A DNA stretch of 42,367 bases from Chloroflexota bacterium (GCA_014584575.1 JACTMP010000043.1:1-42367); one strand, 5' to 3'. Numbered from the stretch's first letter, positions 31,595 to 40,310 are shown. Made by a program: numbers and translations. Notes: a model not told the origin generated them from the sequence alone.

Positions 31595-32929
31595 ATGACA
31601 TTAATTCTTTTTGGCCCGTTTATTGGCGCGGTTGTAGCCGCTTTGTTTGGCCGGTGGGCGCGGCTGACGGCCGTGACTGGCCTGGTCGCAGTTGTCGCTA
31701 TGTGGCTGCTGCTGCGGACGATTCCGGCCATTAGTTTGAGCCGCACGTTGTTTGGCGCGCCGCTGGTATTGACGCCTGATCTACGCTGGCTGTTTTTGTT
31801 TTTATATGCCGGATTGGCGGTGTTGTTTGGGCTGGCGATCATTTTTCCCCAGGGCAGCAAACTGGCGCCGGCGGCGTTGGCAGCCTATGGGTTTCTGGCG
31901 CTGGCGTTGTTTTTACGGCCGTTGCTCCCGGCGACGTTGGCGCTGGCAGCCGGGTTGGCGTTGCTGGCCGCTGCTGTGCAGGACGACCGCCCCGGAAATG
32001 TGCAGGGTGGGCTGCGTTATCTGGCGACGACCGTACTGGCCCTGCCGTTTTTGCTGGCGGTGGCCTGGTTGTTAGACCGGCAAACGGCTGGCGCCGGTGA
32101 ACTGGTGCGCTGGGCGGCCTTGTGGGGCGGGTTGATCTTGTTGGCCGCTTTTCCCTTTCATGTCTGGGCCACCAGCGTGGTACGTGAAGCATCGCCGCTG
32201 GCCTGGCTGCTGCTGTTTGGGCTGGCGCAATGGGTGGTGATGACCTTTATGTGGCGGCTGGTGGATGGCGGCGTCAGTGGAGAGATGGCGGGGCTGGTGG
32301 AGTTCACGGCCGTGCTGACCCTGCTGGTGGCGCTGCTATTGCTGCTAACGGCCGTCACCCTGACCCGGCTCGTTGGCGGCCTGCTGCTGGCCGACATGGC
32401 CGCGGTCGTGCTGCTGCTGGTGATGGACCCGGCAGTAAGTGGGGCTACGGCCGTGATGGTGCAAAAAGCGCGCTTCATTTCACTCCTGCTGTTGGCGGTA
32501 GGACTACTGATATGGGGCCGTTTTGGCGGTGGCGCGCTCGCCCCGGCGGGGGAAGCCATCGGGAAGCGGCGCAGCCAGGGTCTTGGGCGGCAGGCGCCGT
32601 TTACGATGCTCATCTTGTTATTCGGCTGCCTTTCATTGGCCGGACTGCCGTTCACACCAGGTTTTGGCGGGCGCTGGCTGGTGATCCAATTGCTGGTTGG
32701 TCGGGAGGCGGCGCTCCTGGCGCTGCTACTTTTGGCGGCCATGGCGGCCGGGGTGATGGCGCTGTTACGCGCCATGCCCTACTGGTTGGCGGCCACTGAC
32801 GGCGCACTGGCCCAACCACGTGAAGCACGCTGGCTGCAACTGGCTTTGGCCGCAACATTGTTATTGGCCTGCTACCTGGCCTGGCGACCACAGGTCTGGC
32901 TGCCCTTAACAACCGCCATTGTGCCCTAG
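31595..32929 (+). CDS. Complex I antiporter-like (NuoN/NuoM-type) membrane protein
   Basis: A 444-residue protein with about 12-14 hydrophobic helices. AFPFHVWATSVVREASPLAWLL fits the NuoN/NuoM PFHxWxxx region and LSLAGLPFTPGFGGRWLVIQ fits the conserved GxPP-like loop. A charged loop with VQKARF follows; other proton-path acidic/basic residues are sparse. The start at 31595 (MTLILFGPFIGAV) is chosen; the longer frame from 31559 would begin inside a repeat. It is third in the unit, 224 bp after the NuoK-like gene. Confidence 0.65.
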   Translation: MTLILFGPFIGAVVAALFGRWARLTAVTGLVAVVAMWLLLRTIPAISLSRTLFGAPLVLTPDLRWLFLFLYAGLAVLFGLAIIFPQGSKLAPAALAAYGFLALALFLRPLLPATLALAAGLALLAAAVQDDRPGNVQGGLRYLATTVLALPFLLAVAWLLDRQTAGAGELVRWAALWGGLILLAAFPFHVWATSVVREASPLAWLLLFGLAQWVVMTFMWRLVDGGVSGEMAGLVEFTAVLTLLVALLLLLTAVTLTRLVGGLLLADMAAVVLLLVMDPAVSGATAVMVQKARFISLLLLAVGLLIWGRFGGGALAPAGEAIGKRRSQGLGRQAPFTMLILLFGCLSLAGLPFTPGFGGRWLVIQLLVGREAALLALLLLAAMAAGVMALLRAMPYWLAATDGALAQPREARWLQLALAATLLLACYLAWRPQVWLPLTTAIVP

Positions 32930-32951
32930 CGCCTCGCCAGCATGAATTTGT

Positions 32952-32980
32952 GTAGAGATTTTGCACTGCAACGTCTCTAC
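32952..32980. repeat. Palindromic GTAGAGAT...GTCTCTAC element
   Basis: GTAGAGATTTTGCA pairs with TGCAACGTCTCTAC. The element sits between the convergent NuoN-like gene and cysW, and contributes the cysW stop codon. This hairpin type is widespread in Chloroflexota and cyanobacteria as far as I recall. Confidence 0.7.
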
Positions 32981-33816
32981 TCTTGTCGCCGCCGCAGCCA
33001 GTCGGTGCCCAGGATGAGAAGGACTGAAAACACCCCCAGCAGCAGGGCGGCGCTGTACGCGCCGGTGTACATGCGATCATCCAGAGCGCGGAAGATGTAG
33101 ATGGGCACGGTTTCCGTGCGCCCCTGGATGCCCCCCCCCACCACCAATACTGCGCCAAACTCACCCAAAGCGCGGGCAAAGGTCAGGGTGATGCCGTAGA
33201 CAAAACCCCAGCGTAGCGCCGGAAATGTGATGCGGCGAAAGGTGAGCCAGCCCCCCGCGCCCATCGTCGCCGCCGCCTGTTCCTGGCGCACATCAAAGGC
33301 TTCCAGCACTGGAACTAACACACGTACCATGAACGGCATGGTCACAAACAGCGTGGCCAGAATCATGCCCGGCGTGGCAAAAACGACCTGGATGTCCCAC
33401 GCTTCCATCAGCGGCGCTAAAATGCCCCGCCGGCCGAAGATGAGGATGAGCATGTACCCCACCACTACCGGCGAGACGGCAAAGGGCAAATCCATGATAG
33501 CGTTGAGCAGCCATTTGCCCCGGAAGTTATCGCGCACAAAGACCCAGGCCACGGCCGTGCCAAACACTGTATGCACCACCACCACGATCAGCCCAATCTG
33601 CACCGTTTGCCAGAACGCCTTCCACACGTCCGGCTGGTTAAGCGCCTGCCAAACCGCTGCCTCGCCTTCCTGAAATGCGCCGCGCACCAGCGCCACCAGC
33701 GGCGCCAGGATCAGCACCCCCACATACAGCACCACGATCCCAATCAACAGCCGCCGTCGCCACAAACTGCCCCGAGTAGACGGCCGTCCTCGTACCACAG
33801 TCGTTATCGTTGCCAT
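32977..33816 (-). CDS. cysW: Sulfate ABC transporter permease CysW
   Basis: A 279-residue permease with about six helices. It carries the binding-protein-dependent transport signature around EAFDVRQEQAAATMGAGGWLTFRRITFPALRWGFVYG and the GEFGAVLVVGGGIQGRTET motif typical of the CysT/CysW pair. It is last in the transporter operon, in the order cysA, sbp, cysT, cysW on the minus strand. The stop overlaps a palindrome. Moves sulfate or thiosulfate across the membrane with CysT and CysA. Confidence 0.93.
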   Translation of the reverse strand: MATITTVVRGRPSTRGSLWRRRLLIGIVVLYVGVLILAPLVALVRGAFQEGEAAVWQALNQPDVWKAFWQTVQIGLIVVVVHTVFGTAVAWVFVRDNFRGKWLLNAIMDLPFAVSPVVVGYMLILIFGRRGILAPLMEAWDIQVVFATPGMILATLFVTMPFMVRVLVPVLEAFDVRQEQAAATMGAGGWLTFRRITFPALRWGFVYGITLTFARALGEFGAVLVVGGGIQGRTETVPIYIFRALDDRMYTGAYSAALLLGVFSVLLILGTDWLRRRQE

Positions 33817-33830
33817 ACTGTCACTCCTCG

Positions 33831-33906
33831 TAGTCCGTGAACCGTAATCGGTGAACCGTAATCCGAAGTTCGATTACGGATTACGGAATACCGATCACCG
33901 ATTACC
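33831..33906. repeat. Inverted GTAATCGGTGAACC array
   Basis: GTCCGTGAACCGTAATCGGT plus GAACCGTAATCC faces GATTACGGATTACGGAATAC plus CGATCACCGATTACC. It lies in the cysT/cysW gap and provides the cysT stop. Confidence 0.8.
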
Positions 33907-34759
33907 CCCTCCGAGACCGCCGCTCCAAATACCCCACCAGCGCCACCACGCTAAAGGCAATCAGCATCATCACCACCGACATGGCGCTGGCCCCCAGCCG
34001 GTTCTCCGATTCCACTTCGCCATAGACGTAGACCGCGGCCGTTTGTGAGCGAAAGGGGATATTCCCGGCCACAATCACGATGGCCCCAAATTCGCCAATG
34101 GCGCGGGCAAAACTGAGCAGCATTCCGCTCAACAGCGGCAGCCGCACCGCCGGGAAGGTGATACGGCGAAAAATCATCCAGGAAGTGGCGGCCAGCGTGA
34201 CTGCGGCGTCTTCCTGCACCTGATCCAGGTCTAGCAGCACCGGCTGCACGCTGCGCACCACGAAGGGGAAGGTGACAAACAACAGCGCCATCACAATGCC
34301 CGGCGGCGCAAAAATAATGCGCTGGCCGAACTGTTCCAGAATCCAGGCGCCCAAAACCTGCTGCGGCCCATACAACGCCACCAGCATCAGCCCCGTCACC
34401 AGCGTGGGGATCGCCAGCGGCAAATCAATAATGGCGTTCAATGTCGTTTTGCCGGGGAAGGTGTAACGCACCAGCACAAAGGCAGTCAACAGCCCCATGA
34501 CGCCGTTGATCACCGCCATCACAACCGATGTCCATAGCGTCAACTTGAGGGCGCTCCAGGCAATTGGTTTGCTCACTTCCTGCCACATGGTCACCATGCC
34601 CTCGCTGAAACCATCCCAAAAGATGACGCTGATGGGAATGATGAGCATGAGAAACAGGTAGGAAAGGGCCATGCCCCGGATGCCCAATCGTGTCCAGGAA
34701 ATCCGTTCCCGGTGGGGCGTGGTGGATTCGGCGTTTGCAGTTGGAGTTAAAGATGCCAT
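33902..34759 (-). CDS. cysT: Sulfate ABC transporter permease CysT (CysU)
   Basis: A 285-residue permease with six helices. DLDQVQEDAAVTLAATSWMIFRRITFPAVRLPLLSG is the EAA-like loop, and ARAIGEFGAIVIVAGNIPFRSQT is typical of CysT. Start at 34759 (MASLTPTAN) is supported by GAAGGA at 13 bp and avoids a 15-residue extension encoded by the repeat at 34774-34827. Forms the channel with CysW. Confidence 0.94.
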   Translation of the reverse strand: MASLTPTANAESTTPHRERISWTRLGIRGMALSYLFLMLIIPISVIFWDGFSEGMVTMWQEVSKPIAWSALKLTLWTSVVMAVINGVMGLLTAFVLVRYTFPGKTTLNAIIDLPLAIPTLVTGLMLVALYGPQQVLGAWILEQFGQRIIFAPPGIVMALLFVTFPFVVRSVQPVLLDLDQVQEDAAVTLAATSWMIFRRITFPAVRLPLLSGMLLSFARAIGEFGAIVIVAGNIPFRSQTAAVYVYGEVESENRLGASAMSVVMMLIAFSVVALVGYLERRSRRG

Positions 34760-34773
34760 TTTCTGGGTCCTTC

Positions 34774-34827
34774 TTGATGCGTGATACGTGACCAGAGACC
34801 TCACGTATCACGCATCACGTATCACGG
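34774..34827. repeat. Inverted GTGATACGTGA array
   Basis: GATGCGTGATACGTGACC faces TCACGTATCACGCATCACGT plus ATCACGG. Unit length is 7-8 bp. It provides the stop of sbp and lies between sbp and cysT. Confidence 0.8.
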
Positions 34828-35892
34828 CGTCGGCACATTCAAATTAGCGAAGACGGTGGTAAACACGCCGGTGTCGCCAAAGATGGCGGGGGTGGCTTCG
34901 CGCCAGCCGCCGAAGTAGTCAATGGTGAACAGGTCTTCGAGGGGTGGGTATTGCACGGCCGTAGCCGCCGCCACCTCGTCATTCACCGAACGCAGCCCAT
35001 GGCGGGCAAACACTTCCTGCGCCTCTTTGCTGAAGAGGAACTGTACAAACGCTTCGGCTACTTCGCGTGTGCCGTGTTTGTCTACGTAGCTGTCTACCAC
35101 TGCTACCGGGTTTTCAATCAAAATGCTGGAGCGGGGAATGACCATTTCATAATCGTTGCCGGCCTGCTGCCCCACCAGGATTTCGTTTTCATAGGTGATG
35201 ATGACGTCGCCCACGCCCTGCTCGTAGTTGGTGATGCTTTCCCGCGCCCCCTTGTCCATGACGGAGACGTTTCTGAGCACATCGCGCATGAAGGCGGCGG
35301 CAGCGGCGTCATCGTTGGCCGGGACGCCTTGCACAAAACCACGTTTGGCCGCGCCATACAGAGCCAGGATGTTCCACATGGCGCCGCCGCTGGTTTTGGG
35401 GTTGGGTGTCAGCACTTCTATGCCGGGGCGGGCCAGGTCGTGCCAGTCGGTGATGCCTAGCGGGTTGCCGGGACGCACCCCAAACACCACCACCGAATCG
35501 CTGACCATGCCGTCGCCGCCCATGCTTTTCCAGTCGTGGCTGATAAGGTCGGCGTCGGCCAGGCGGGTGACGTCGGCTTCCAGCGAGAGGGCGATTACGT
35601 CGGCTTCAAAGCCTTCCAGCACGGCGCGTGATTGCGCGCCGGAGGCCAGGTACGACTCTTCAAAGACCACATCCTGCCCGGTCTGCTCTTTCCAGTGCGC
35701 CTGGAAGAGGGGGATGATCTCCCGGTAGGCTTCGCGGGGGGTGGTGTATGCGCCTAAAATCAGGCGGACGGGTTTGTCGCCGCCTGTTTGGTCGCCTGAT
35801 CCGCTGCCGCAGGCTGCCAGGGTCAATAACAGGATGGCGGCCATAAGCCAGTAGACAGCGGATTGGCGGGATTGAAAGGTTTTTGTTTTCAT
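34822..35892 (-). CDS. sbp: Sulfate-binding lipoprotein
   Basis: A 356-residue periplasmic-type binding protein anchored by a lipid: signal with lipobox LAAC, C28. GAYTTPREAYREIIPLFQ and DVVFEESYLASGAQSRAVLEGFEADVIALSLEADV are typical of sulfate/thiosulfate binders, followed by NPKTSGGAMWNILALYG and the ISH-type sulfate loop. It delivers sulfate to CysTW. It is 9 bp downstream of cysA, so translation is likely coupled. Confidence 0.94.
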   Translation of the reverse strand: MKTKTFQSRQSAVYWLMAAILLLTLAACGSGSGDQTGGDKPVRLILGAYTTPREAYREIIPLFQAHWKEQTGQDVVFEESYLASGAQSRAVLEGFEADVIALSLEADVTRLADADLISHDWKSMGGDGMVSDSVVVFGVRPGNPLGITDWHDLARPGIEVLTPNPKTSGGAMWNILALYGAAKRGFVQGVPANDDAAAAAFMRDVLRNVSVMDKGARESITNYEQGVGDVIITYENEILVGQQAGNDYEMVIPRSSILIENPVAVVDSYVDKHGTREVAEAFVQFLFSKEAQEVFARHGLRSVNDEVAAATAVQYPPLEDLFTIDYFGGWREATPAIFGDTGVFTTVFANLNVPTP

Positions 35893-35901
35893 TACGTTCT
35901 C

Positions 35902-37839
35902 CTAAACCACTTCTTTCAGATCGTGAATGCGGGCGCTGGCGGGGATGAGGGGCAGGTCTACACCACGGCGGGACACGGCCGAATGGACAACCAACACCGG
36001 CCGTTCGCGCGATTCCGTTAATAACTGGCCGATCATCCCACTGAGGCTGATGTCCCCTTCGGCGTCTGGCAGCGGCGCGCCCACCACCAGCATGTCATAG
36101 CTGCCTTGTTGTAGTTCGGCGCTGATTTCCTCGTACACCGGGCCGGTGCGCACGGCCGTGTCCGCCGGTACACCCAACAATTCCAACGTTCGTTCGCCGC
36201 CCATCAAGAAGCGTTCGGCGCGTGCCGGTTCCTGTCCATTGGCCCGTTCTGGCGGCACGACGGAGAGCAGCACGGCCGTTGCTCCCAAATGGCGTGTCAG
36301 GCGGCCGCTAAACAGCACATCTTCCTTGCCCGGTTCGCCGGTGGTCACGCAAATCAGAATATGCGTGGGTGCGGATTGGGCGGTGGGTATCAATAAGAGA
36401 TGATGCTCCCCCACCGCCAGCAGTTGTTCGGCCAGGGCAAGCTGTTCGTTGTGGCCGCTGAAACCCATGATCACCAGGTCGTAGGGCTGGCGTTCCACCT
36501 CTTGCCGCGCCGCTTTGCCCGCCGCGTCTGCGCTGGCGCGCACGTCCAGCGCCGCCAGCCCGCTGCCCAACTGTTCCCTGGCGGCCTGCAAATGCTGGTG
36601 CATCGTTTCCCCATCCAGGCCATAACCCAGCACCGTCACCCGCGCATGGGCCAGCCGGGCAATGTGCCCGGCAGTGTGGATGGCCGCCTGAGCCAATGGT
36701 GAGCCATCGGTCAGCAGCAGAAAGCGCAGGCCAGGATGTTCCAGAGCGTGCACCTGCCGCACACCGACCCACACATTTTGCCCGGCGTGCAACGGCAGCC
36801 GTTCCGCCTCATCCTGGGATCGGGTGGCCTCCACCAGAATGGCGTCGCTGCCAAAGGGGACGGGCGGGGCAATGGGGCGCACGCCGGGCAGGGGCGGCAG
36901 CCGCAGCCGCAGCCGCTCAAATGAGCCGCCAAACGTCACCTGCTCCACCTGCCCCAGACCGAGGCGGGGCGCGTTCAATTCGGAGGGCGATTCGGCCAGG
37001 GCCACATCTTCAGGGCGGAACAAGACCTGAACGCGGTCGTCGTGGTGCAGCAGGGTGGAGCTATCTTGCAAGGGGAAGTTGAGCGCGCCTAACTGCACGC
37101 CCTCGCCCTGGGCCTGCCCTACCAGCAAGTTGGCCGTGCCCAGGAAGGTAGCCACGAATTCGGTTTGCGGCCGTTTGTATAAATCTTCAGGGTAGCCAAT
37201 CTCCATGAGACGGCCGAAGCTCATCACCCCCAGCCGGTCGGCCAGTTCAAACGCTTCTTCCTGGTCGTGTGTCACCAGGATGGTGGTGACGCCGGTTTCA
37301 CGCTGGATGGTTTTGAGGGTGCGGCGCAGTTCCAGGCGGATTTTGGCGTCCAGCGCGCCTAACGGCTCGTCCAGCAGCAGCACATCCGGCTTGTAGGCCA
37401 GAGCGCGGGCCAGGGCAACGCGCTGCTGCTGCCCGCCGGAAATTTGTTTGGGCAGGCGGCTGCCCAGGCCAGACAGTCCCACCAGTTCCAGCAGTTCATT
37501 GCGGCGGCGGCGGCGTTCGGCTTTGGGCACTTTGCGGGTTTGCAGGCCAAATTCGATGTTGTCGGCGACGGTCATGTGCTGGAACAGGGCGTAATTTTGG
37601 AAGACCATCCCCACGCGCCGTTCCTGGGTGGGCAGGTGGGTGACATCACGGCCGTGTAACAGAATACGGCCCTGGTCAGTGCGGGTCAGGCCGGCGACCA
37701 TGCTCAGGACGGTTGTCTTGCCGCTGCCGCTGGAACCAAGCAGCACAAAAAACTCTCCATCGGCCACTTCCAGGGACACATTATTCACCACCGGATGGCC
37801 GCCATACCGTTTCGTTAAATGCTCAAGGACAATGGACAT
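35902..37839 (-). CDS. cysA: CysA sulfate-transport ATPase fused to two universal stress domains
   Basis: A 645-residue protein against about 350 for ordinary CysA. ABC ATPase: Walker A GSSGSGKTT (35-43), signature SGGQQQR (134-140), Walker B VLLLDEP (153-159). A TOBE-like region is at about 275-365. Two Usp folds follow: LRFLLLTDGSPLAQAAIHTAG (371 onwards) with YDLVIMGFSGH, and THILICVTTGEPG (492 onwards) with YDMLVVGAPLP and LLTESRERPVLVVHS. The Usp repeats lack the full ATP-binding G-2x-G-9x-G(S/T) loop in the first copy. Fusion suggests that stress or ATP state gates sulfate import. First gene of the operon. Confidence 0.94.
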   Translation of the reverse strand: MSIVLEHLTKRYGGHPVVNNVSLEVADGEFFVLLGSSGSGKTTVLSMVAGLTRTDQGRILLHGRDVTHLPTQERRVGMVFQNYALFQHMTVADNIEFGLQTRKVPKAERRRRRNELLELVGLSGLGSRLPKQISGGQQQRVALARALAYKPDVLLLDEPLGALDAKIRLELRRTLKTIQRETGVTTILVTHDQEEAFELADRLGVMSFGRLMEIGYPEDLYKRPQTEFVATFLGTANLLVGQAQGEGVQLGALNFPLQDSSTLLHHDDRVQVLFRPEDVALAESPSELNAPRLGLGQVEQVTFGGSFERLRLRLPPLPGVRPIAPPVPFGSDAILVEATRSQDEAERLPLHAGQNVWVGVRQVHALEHPGLRFLLLTDGSPLAQAAIHTAGHIARLAHARVTVLGYGLDGETMHQHLQAAREQLGSGLAALDVRASADAAGKAARQEVERQPYDLVIMGFSGHNEQLALAEQLLAVGEHHLLLIPTAQSAPTHILICVTTGEPGKEDVLFSGRLTRHLGATAVLLSVVPPERANGQEPARAERFLMGGERTLELLGVPADTAVRTGPVYEEISAELQQGSYDMLVVGAPLPDAEGDISLSGMIGQLLTESRERPVLVVHSAVSRRGVDLPLIPASARIHDLKEVV

Positions 37840-37991
37840 GATTTCACTCCTCTGCCTGCCAGCATAAAATGAGCCGGTAACAAAGTGGTCTCAAAAGAAG
37901 TAACAATCTGGTAACAAAATGAAACAGGTGTCAGGCATATTCTTGTTTGTGCCCGCGGATGACACGGCTTTACTGCCCGCCAGAGAATATC

Positions 37992-38020
37992 TTGACACTA
38001 TAGAACAAAAGAGCTAGTAT
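37992..38020 (+). promoter_or_regulatory. Strong sigma70-type promoter
   Basis: TTGACA and TAGTAT separated by exactly 17 bp, 37 bp before the DUF1801 start. The cysA operon reads away on the other strand, so this promoter likely drives the small-gene cluster. Confidence 0.75.
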
Positions 38021-38057
38021 TCTCGTGTTGTGATTCCCCCATAAGGAGAAGGATAGA

Positions 38058-38489
38058 ATGCCCCAACCAGTCGAAGCGTACATTGCTTCACTTGATGATG
38101 AGCAAACCGTAAAAGATAGCCGGGCGCTTATTGAAATGATGCAGCGAATAAGTGGGCATGAGCCAAAGCTGTGGAACGTGGGCACTATCGGGTTTGATAC
38201 CTACCATTACAAATACGCCAGCGGGCGCGAAGGCGACGGCCTTATTATCGGCTTTTATCCCCGAAAAGGTAAGATCACCGTTTACCTGATGGACGGTACG
38301 GCGCGCTACTCTGGATTACTGGCTATGTTAGGTAAACACACAGGCAGTGGGTATTGTGTTTATATCAAGCGGCTTGGCGACGTAGAGCTGCCAATCCTCG
38401 AGCAAATCGTGCAACACTCTTATGAGCATATAAAGTCAATGTCCCAAGATGGGCCTATAGACCGGATATTATGGCAAACTGAAAAATAG
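38058..38489 (+). CDS. DUF1801 family protein
   Basis: A 143-residue protein with the family pattern VEAYIASLDDEQTVKDSRALIEMMQRISGHEPKLWNVGTIGFDTYHYKYASGREGDGLIIGFYPRKGKITVYL. DUF1801/YdhG-like proteins have a small alpha/beta fold and no settled activity. Preceded by AAGGAGAAG and by a strong promoter. It lacks ACGGCCGT, as does almost all of the following cluster. Confidence 0.9.
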   Translation: MPQPVEAYIASLDDEQTVKDSRALIEMMQRISGHEPKLWNVGTIGFDTYHYKYASGREGDGLIIGFYPRKGKITVYLMDGTARYSGLLAMLGKHTGSGYCVYIKRLGDVELPILEQIVQHSYEHIKSMSQDGPIDRILWQTEK

Positions 38490-38525
38490 GCATTTCTGCC
38501 TTAACTATTACCGTGAATGGAAATT

Positions 38526-38575
38526 TGTAGGACGATTTTGCAAATCGTCCTGGCGATTTACAAAATCGCCCTACA
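38526..38575. repeat. Double hairpin element with GGACGATTTTGC core
   Basis: TGTAG and CTACA enclose two adjacent hairpins, GGACGATTTTGCAAATCGTCC and GGCGATTTACAAAATCGCC. A dispersed palindromic unit, between the DUF1801 and DinB-like genes. Confidence 0.75.
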
Positions 38576-38589
38576 TTTTCGGAGGAGAC

Positions 38590-39270
38590 ATGGCTAATCA
38601 TACGCGAGTGACGTTGGAAATCGGCCCGAAGGGCAAGAAGGTGGTGGCGGTGGCCCCAGACTGGCCCGGTCTTTCGCGCGGGGCGAAGAGCGGGGAGGAG
38701 GCCGTCGAAAAACTACGTGCCTATATGCCGCATTATGCACCGGTGGCCAGGCTGGCGGAAATGGACGCGGAGTTTGAGGCCGTCAAGAATGTCGAGGTGG
38801 TGGAGCAGTATCAAGGCACAGGCTCAACCGACTTCTGGGGTATCTCGTTTGCGTTTTCGAGCATTGACAAACAAGCCATGTCGGGTGAGGAATTGGAACG
38901 TGAACTGAGGCTGATGCAGGCGTGCTGGGCGTTTTTCGATGACGTGCATTCGCGGGTGTCGGCAGAGATGCAGAAGGGGCCGCGCGGCGGTGGGCGAGAC
39001 CGGGACCGCATCGTCCGCCATACGTTTGCGGCGGAGCAAGATTGGGCGAAGGGGGTTGGTGTGCTCACCCCCGACGGGGCGATGCTGACGGCCGAGGGGC
39101 TGAAAGTGCATCGCGATGCCTATTGCCAGGCAATACGCGATTACCACGCACAAGGCCAGTGGGCCGGCAAGATGGCGAAATGGCCGCTGCGGTTTCTGAT
39201 TCGGCATACCGCCTTTCACACCCTGGACCATGCCTGGGAAATGGAAGACAAGGACCTGACGGCCAAATAA
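38590..39270 (+). CDS. DinB-like protein with HicB-like N-terminus
   Basis: A 226-residue protein. The N-terminus (GPKGKKVVAVAPDWPGLSRGAKSGEEAVEKLRAYMPHY) looks like a HicB/antitoxin-type fold. The C-terminal part has DinB-like metal ligands: RHTFAAEQDWAKG and FHTLDHAWEMEDKDLTAK. DinB/YfiT-type enzymes use such a His triad for thiol or damage responses; activity unknown. Strong GGAGGAG precedes the ATG. Confidence 0.7.
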   Translation: MANHTRVTLEIGPKGKKVVAVAPDWPGLSRGAKSGEEAVEKLRAYMPHYAPVARLAEMDAEFEAVKNVEVVEQYQGTGSTDFWGISFAFSSIDKQAMSGEELERELRLMQACWAFFDDVHSRVSAEMQKGPRGGGRDRDRIVRHTFAAEQDWAKGVGVLTPDGAMLTAEGLKVHRDAYCQAIRDYHAQGQWAGKMAKWPLRFLIRHTAFHTLDHAWEMEDKDLTAK

Positions 39271-39323
39271 GCGTGAGGCCGCCAGGTGGGGGTCAGGCAA
39301 TTGAGAAGGGAGATACGGCCGTC

Positions 39324-39382
39324 CCCTGCGTGCAGGGTATCATTCCGAAAAAAGAATACCCGGCAATCGGTGCAGGCCTGCA
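39324..39382. repeat. Cluster of small hairpins before VOC gene
   Basis: CCCTGCGTGCAGGG, GGTATCATTC...GAATACC and TGCAGGCCTGCA are three adjacent self-complementary pieces in the gap between the DinB-like and VOC genes. They could form a leader hairpin for the second. Confidence 0.5.
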
Positions 39383-39437
39383 ATGGATGCAGGGTAATAA
39401 ATAGTCAGGCGACAACCTGAAAAGAGGAGATAAACAG

Positions 39438-39899
39438 ATGAACAAAGTGACACCTTTCCTGATGTTCGATGACCAACTCGAAGCGGCCATCGCGTTCTAT
39501 ACCGCTACCTTCCCAGACTCTGAGATCAAGACTATTGCCCGTACTGGTGAGGACGGCCCCATCACTTCGGCCGAGTTTGTCGTCGGTGGTCAGTTCTTCA
39601 TGGGGTATAACGGAGGCTCATACTTCAAATTCTCTGAGGGCTTCTCGCTCTTTGTTAGCTGCGAGGATCAGAGGGAGGTTGATGAATACTGGGACAAACT
39701 CGTCAGCGCTGGCGCAACACCATCACAATGCGGATGGATTACCGATCCATTTGGCGTTACCTGGCAAATCGTGCCGAGGCGTTTCATGGAACTCATCGCC
39801 GACAAAAACCCGAATAAAGTACAGGCTGTAATGGAAGCTATGTTGACAATGGTGAAGCTCGACGTGGCGGCGCTGGAGGCAGCCTATGATGCTGCCTAG
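39438..39899 (+). CDS. VOC family (PhnB-like) protein
   Basis: A 153-residue vicinal-oxygen-chelate fold protein with KVTPFLMFDDQLEAAIAFYTATFPDSEI and a closing DPFGVTWQIVPRRFMELIADKNPNK motif, typical of PhnB/3-demethylubiquinone-methyltransferase-like VOC proteins. Metal ligands are partly present (GYNGG, CEDQREVDEYW). It has a good GAGGAG site and lies in the small-gene cluster. Confidence 0.9.
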   Translation: MNKVTPFLMFDDQLEAAIAFYTATFPDSEIKTIARTGEDGPITSAEFVVGGQFFMGYNGGSYFKFSEGFSLFVSCEDQREVDEYWDKLVSAGATPSQCGWITDPFGVTWQIVPRRFMELIADKNPNKVQAVMEAMLTMVKLDVAALEAAYDAA

Positions 39900-39968
39900 C
39901 AGACGATATGTCGGCCACTTTCCGACTGATAAACCGCAAAATTCTTAATTCTTAAGAGGAAGAAGATT

Positions 39969-40310
39969 ATGGCAAAGTATCTCATTTCATTCCCCAGTGC
40001 AGCAATGAATGTACCCGACGGTGAGTGGGAGGCGGTGGTTCGAGACTCTCATGCCGTGATACGCCAGACGAAGGAAGCGGGCGTCTACGTTTTCGGCGGG
40101 GGTATTGATGAAGCAGTACCGCCCGTTCTCGTTTCGGCCAATGGCTCAGTCGCTGAGGGAGGCTACCCATGGGCGCCGCCGCTCAATGGTGGATTCACTG
40201 TACTTGAGCTGCCTTCCAGTGAGGCGGCCATCGCCTGGGCCGCACGTATCGCGAAAGCGTGCCGCTGTGATCAGGAGCTGCGCGTATTCATGTTTGATCC
40301 AGAGTCATGA
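39969..40310 (+). CDS. YCII-related protein
   Basis: A 113-residue ferredoxin-like fold protein: MAKYLISFPSAAM and KEAGVYVFGGGIDEAVPPVLVSANGSVAEGGY fit the YCII family, in which a His/Asp pair is usually catalytic. Overlaps the next gene by ATGA. Often found beside SRPBCC and VOC genes in actinobacterial and Chloroflexota gene sets. Confidence 0.88.
   Translation: MAKYLISFPSAAMNVPDGEWEAVVRDSHAVIRQTKEAGVYVFGGGIDEAVPPVLVSANGSVAEGGYPWAPPLNGGFTVLELPSSEAAIAWAARIAKACRCDQELRVFMFDPES

Noticed and set aside
29074..32929. Calling the membrane trio a genuine NADH dehydrogenase operon
   Set aside because: No NADH-, flavin- or iron-sulfur-subunit genes are nearby and proton-path residues are not evident.
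34760..34804. N-terminal extension of CysT
   Set aside because: Encoded by the GTGATACGTGA array; a ribosome site supports the later ATG.
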